Shown here in pieces: positions 5,129 through 6,810 of a stretch of 6,810 bases of DNA; position 1 is the first letter of the stretch; every line of letters starts with the position of its first letter. The stretch spans positions 1 to 6,810 of the forward strand of contig JALSSH010000594.1 of the NCBI GenBank assembly GCA_026984385.1. The letters run 5' to 3'. Source of the DNA: Ardenticatenia bacterium. GTDB taxonomy: Bacteria > Chloroflexota > Anaerolineae > Aggregatilineales > Aggregatilineaceae. Position numbers and translations under genes: made by a program. Below the pieces are notes generated by a model, which worked only from the letters and a program-made list of their open reading frames with translations, had not been told where the DNA came from and did no database searches.

Positions 5129-6810
5129 ATGGATAGAACCGTACCCCGCACGGGGAGCGAAGAGGTCGATCTCTACATTCGCACGTACTACTCGCTGTTG
5201 CGTTCCAGCCACGCGGTGCAACTCGACGCGCTGATCGAGGCGCACTTGGCGATGAACTCACTTTTGCACCCGCACGGGCGCGACGCTATGCCGGACGCGG
5301 CAGCTTTGTATTACGCCACCATGCGCTTGCCGACCTGCATCGCGGATGTGGAGCTGGTGGTGTTGGGGCAAACCGACCGCGTTTTCCGCCAACATGGTTA
5401 TCACAACGTGGACCAATGGGAGCGGGTCAGTGCACCGGCGCGGCGTCGGCGGATGACGTATGACGGGGCGGGCACGCTGGCCGCTTACATCGCCAGCCGC
5501 TCGGACATTGACGACCTGATCCCGATGTTGGTGGCCTATCAAATCGAGTGGAACAAACTGCACGCGCTTTTGCAATCGGTGGCGGCCCAGGCGAGCTTGG
5601 CCGCTTACAGCGCGGACGCCAGCTTGGGGCGCACCGCTGACTTGGCGCGTGCGTTGGGCATGAGCGCGGAAGACCTCAGCCGCCTGCAAGACGCTTGGGG
5701 CGAAAATATGTTGCCCACGCTGCAAAAGATCGCGCGCGCCCCCAAGCGCATGTCCGCGCATTTGCTGGCGGGCACGTACATCAACTATCAGCGCGCCACC
5801 TCCAGTTGGTGGGCGCACGTGCGCAACGAGGCGCGGGTTGCGCTCGAAGATCGGCCCGTGTATTTCGTCTCCAGCAATGTGCACGCCATCCCGAACTTGC
5901 TCAGCGGCTTTGCTTTGCGAGAAGAGGCGCAGATTTTCGAGTTCGTGGAACACGCGGGCGACCCCGGGCTGACTGCCGAGTACGACTATGTGCGGGTGCG
6001 CGACGAGCTGAACAACCGCAACAATTTCCTGTATTACGCTTCCCGCCGTTATACCGCGCAGCCGAAGGTGGGCGAGCGCGCCCGCGCCGCCGAGCAGGAA
6101 GTCGGCATTACGCGCGTGCCCAGTTTGCACGGCTTTGATATCGAGGCCCAGGTCATTGAGATTGGGCAATTGGACTTTGAGCGTGCCGACCCGCGTTTGC
6201 GCTGCGCGGAGCTGGAGCAGATGGCCCGCTTGGGCCAAAGTGACGCCCTGATCGTCAACATTGACTATCCGCTCGGCATGGCTTCTTATCACGTGCTGGC
6301 GAAAATCAGCCAATATGCGCCGCTGATGCAAGGCGTTTACGTGATCGGCAAGGCGGCCACGCTCAACGCGCGCGTGGGCGATGTGATGGTCGCCAACGTG
6401 GTTTACGACGAGCACAGCCGCAACTCCTACCTTTTCGGCAACTGTTTTTCGGCGGCAGACGTGATCCCGTACCTGACTTCGCGCAGCGTGCTGGACAACC
6501 AAAAGGCGGTTTCGGTGCGCGGAACGTTTTTGCAAAACGCCCAATACATGGATGTTTTTTACCGCGAAGGCTACTCGGTGGTGGAAATGGAGGCCGGCCC
6601 GTATCTTTCGGCGATCTATGAGATGGTGCGCGCCCAACGCCATCCGGTGGACGAGATCGTGAACTTGTATATTGCGCCCTTTGATATCGGCTTTTTGCAC
6701 TACGCCAGCGACACGCCGCGCTATGAGGGGCGCACCCTGGGCGCGGGGCGGCTGAGCTATTTGGGCGCCGAGCCGACCTACGCCACCGCTATCGCGGCCT
6801 TGCGGCGCAT
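5129..6810 (+). CDS. DUF6909-like protein with nucleoside-phosphorylase-like C-terminal half, 3' end missing
   Basis: The frame is open from the ATG at 5129 to the window end (560 codons, no stop), so the C-terminus is missing. I recognise the N-terminal pattern (VDLYIRTYYSLLRSSH, then LIEAHLAMNSLLHPHGRD and MRLPTCIADVELVVLGQ) as resembling a family annotated DUF6909 in Chloroflexota and Actinomycetota; this is from memory. The C-terminal part looks like the purine nucleoside phosphorylase/nucleosidase fold: GVYVIGKAATLNARVGDVMV (402-421) and VVEMEAGPYLSAI (484-496), where EMEA resembles the nucleoside-binding Met-Glu motif of that superfamily. A nucleosidase or phosphorylase reaction is therefore possible, but the substrate is unknown. 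No signal peptide or membrane helix is evident. The start is 4 nt after the DarT-DarG stop, with GGGAG at 5113-5117 about 11 nt upstream, so translation is probably coupled. GC (41 of 60 in 5941-6000) is that of the chromosomal genes, so it may be a resident gene next to inserted material. Confidence 0.75.
   Translation, partial: MDRTVPRTGSEEVDLYIRTYYSLLRSSHAVQLDALIEAHLAMNSLLHPHGRDAMPDAAALYYATMRLPTCIADVELVVLGQTDRVFRQHGYHNVDQWERVSAPARRRRMTYDGAGTLAAYIASRSDIDDLIPMLVAYQIEWNKLHALLQSVAAQASLAAYSADASLGRTADLARALGMSAEDLSRLQDAWGENMLPTLQKIARAPKRMSAHLLAGTYINYQRATSSWWAHVRNEARVALEDRPVYFVSSNVHAIPNLLSGFALREEAQIFEFVEHAGDPGLTAEYDYVRVRDELNNRNNFLYYASRRYTAQPKVGERARAAEQEVGITRVPSLHGFDIEAQVIEIGQLDFERADPRLRCAELEQMARLGQSDALIVNIDYPLGMASYHVLAKISQYAPLMQGVYVIGKAATLNARVGDVMVANVVYDEHSRNSYLFGNCFSAADVIPYLTSRSVLDNQKAVSVRGTFLQNAQYMDVFYREGYSVVEMEAGPYLSAIYEMVRAQRHPVDEIVNLYIAPFDIGFLHYASDTPRYEGRTLGAGRLSYLGAEPTYATAIAALRR

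Noticed and set aside
5258..6700. A 480-codon open frame on the - strand
   Set aside because: It is antisense to the nucleosidase-like gene, whose + strand frame has recognisable family motifs. The - strand product is His/Val/Arg-rich with no domain, a typical GC-rich shadow.

Overview
The window looks like part of a GC-rich bacterial chromosome, most likely Chloroflexota (Anaerolineae-like). This rests on a LytR-CpsA-Psr protein with a Thr/Pro-rich linker, a gene that looks like the DUF6909 family, GC-rich codon use in most genes, and dense GC-rich intergenic palindromes. The assignment is inferred from gene content; there is no rRNA or other marker. All five genes read on the + strand, and the first and last are cut by the window edges.

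Layout: (1) 2-1366, the C-terminal part of a cell-envelope LCP protein. (2) 1394-2983, a cytosolic HEXXH metallopeptidase of the M2/M3 type, 27 nt downstream. (3) 2984-3360, no gene. Most of this stretch (about 2992-3328) is packed palindromes bounded by two imperfect inverted arms of about 50 nt, resembling a small non-coding repeat element. (4) 3361-3888, a small TIR-domain protein with a C-terminal membrane anchor. (5) 3925-5124, a single-polypeptide fusion of a DarT-type DNA ADP-ribosyltransferase (toxin) to a DarG-type macrodomain (antitoxin). (6) 5129 to the window end, a large protein of a poorly characterised family (probably DUF6909) whose C-terminal half looks like a nucleoside phosphorylase/nucleosidase.

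The most notable object is gene 5. DarT and DarG are normally encoded by two adjacent genes. Here the toxin and its de-ADP-ribosylating antidote lie on one 399-residue chain, and the extra C-terminal region found in ordinary DarG is absent. The toxin half is clearly poorer in GC than its neighbours (two sampled 60-nt lines have 26 and 27 G+C, against 41-43 in the flanking genes), which suggests horizontal acquisition. A membrane-anchored TIR gene, from a family often acting as an NAD+ hydrolase, sits 36 nt upstream, and the nucleosidase-like gene starts 4 nt downstream. The three could form one transcript whose products all act on N-glycosidic bonds of NAD+ or nucleosides. Whether that is a working defence module or chance neighbourhood cannot be decided from this sequence. 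No tRNA, rRNA, CRISPR array or transposase gene was seen.
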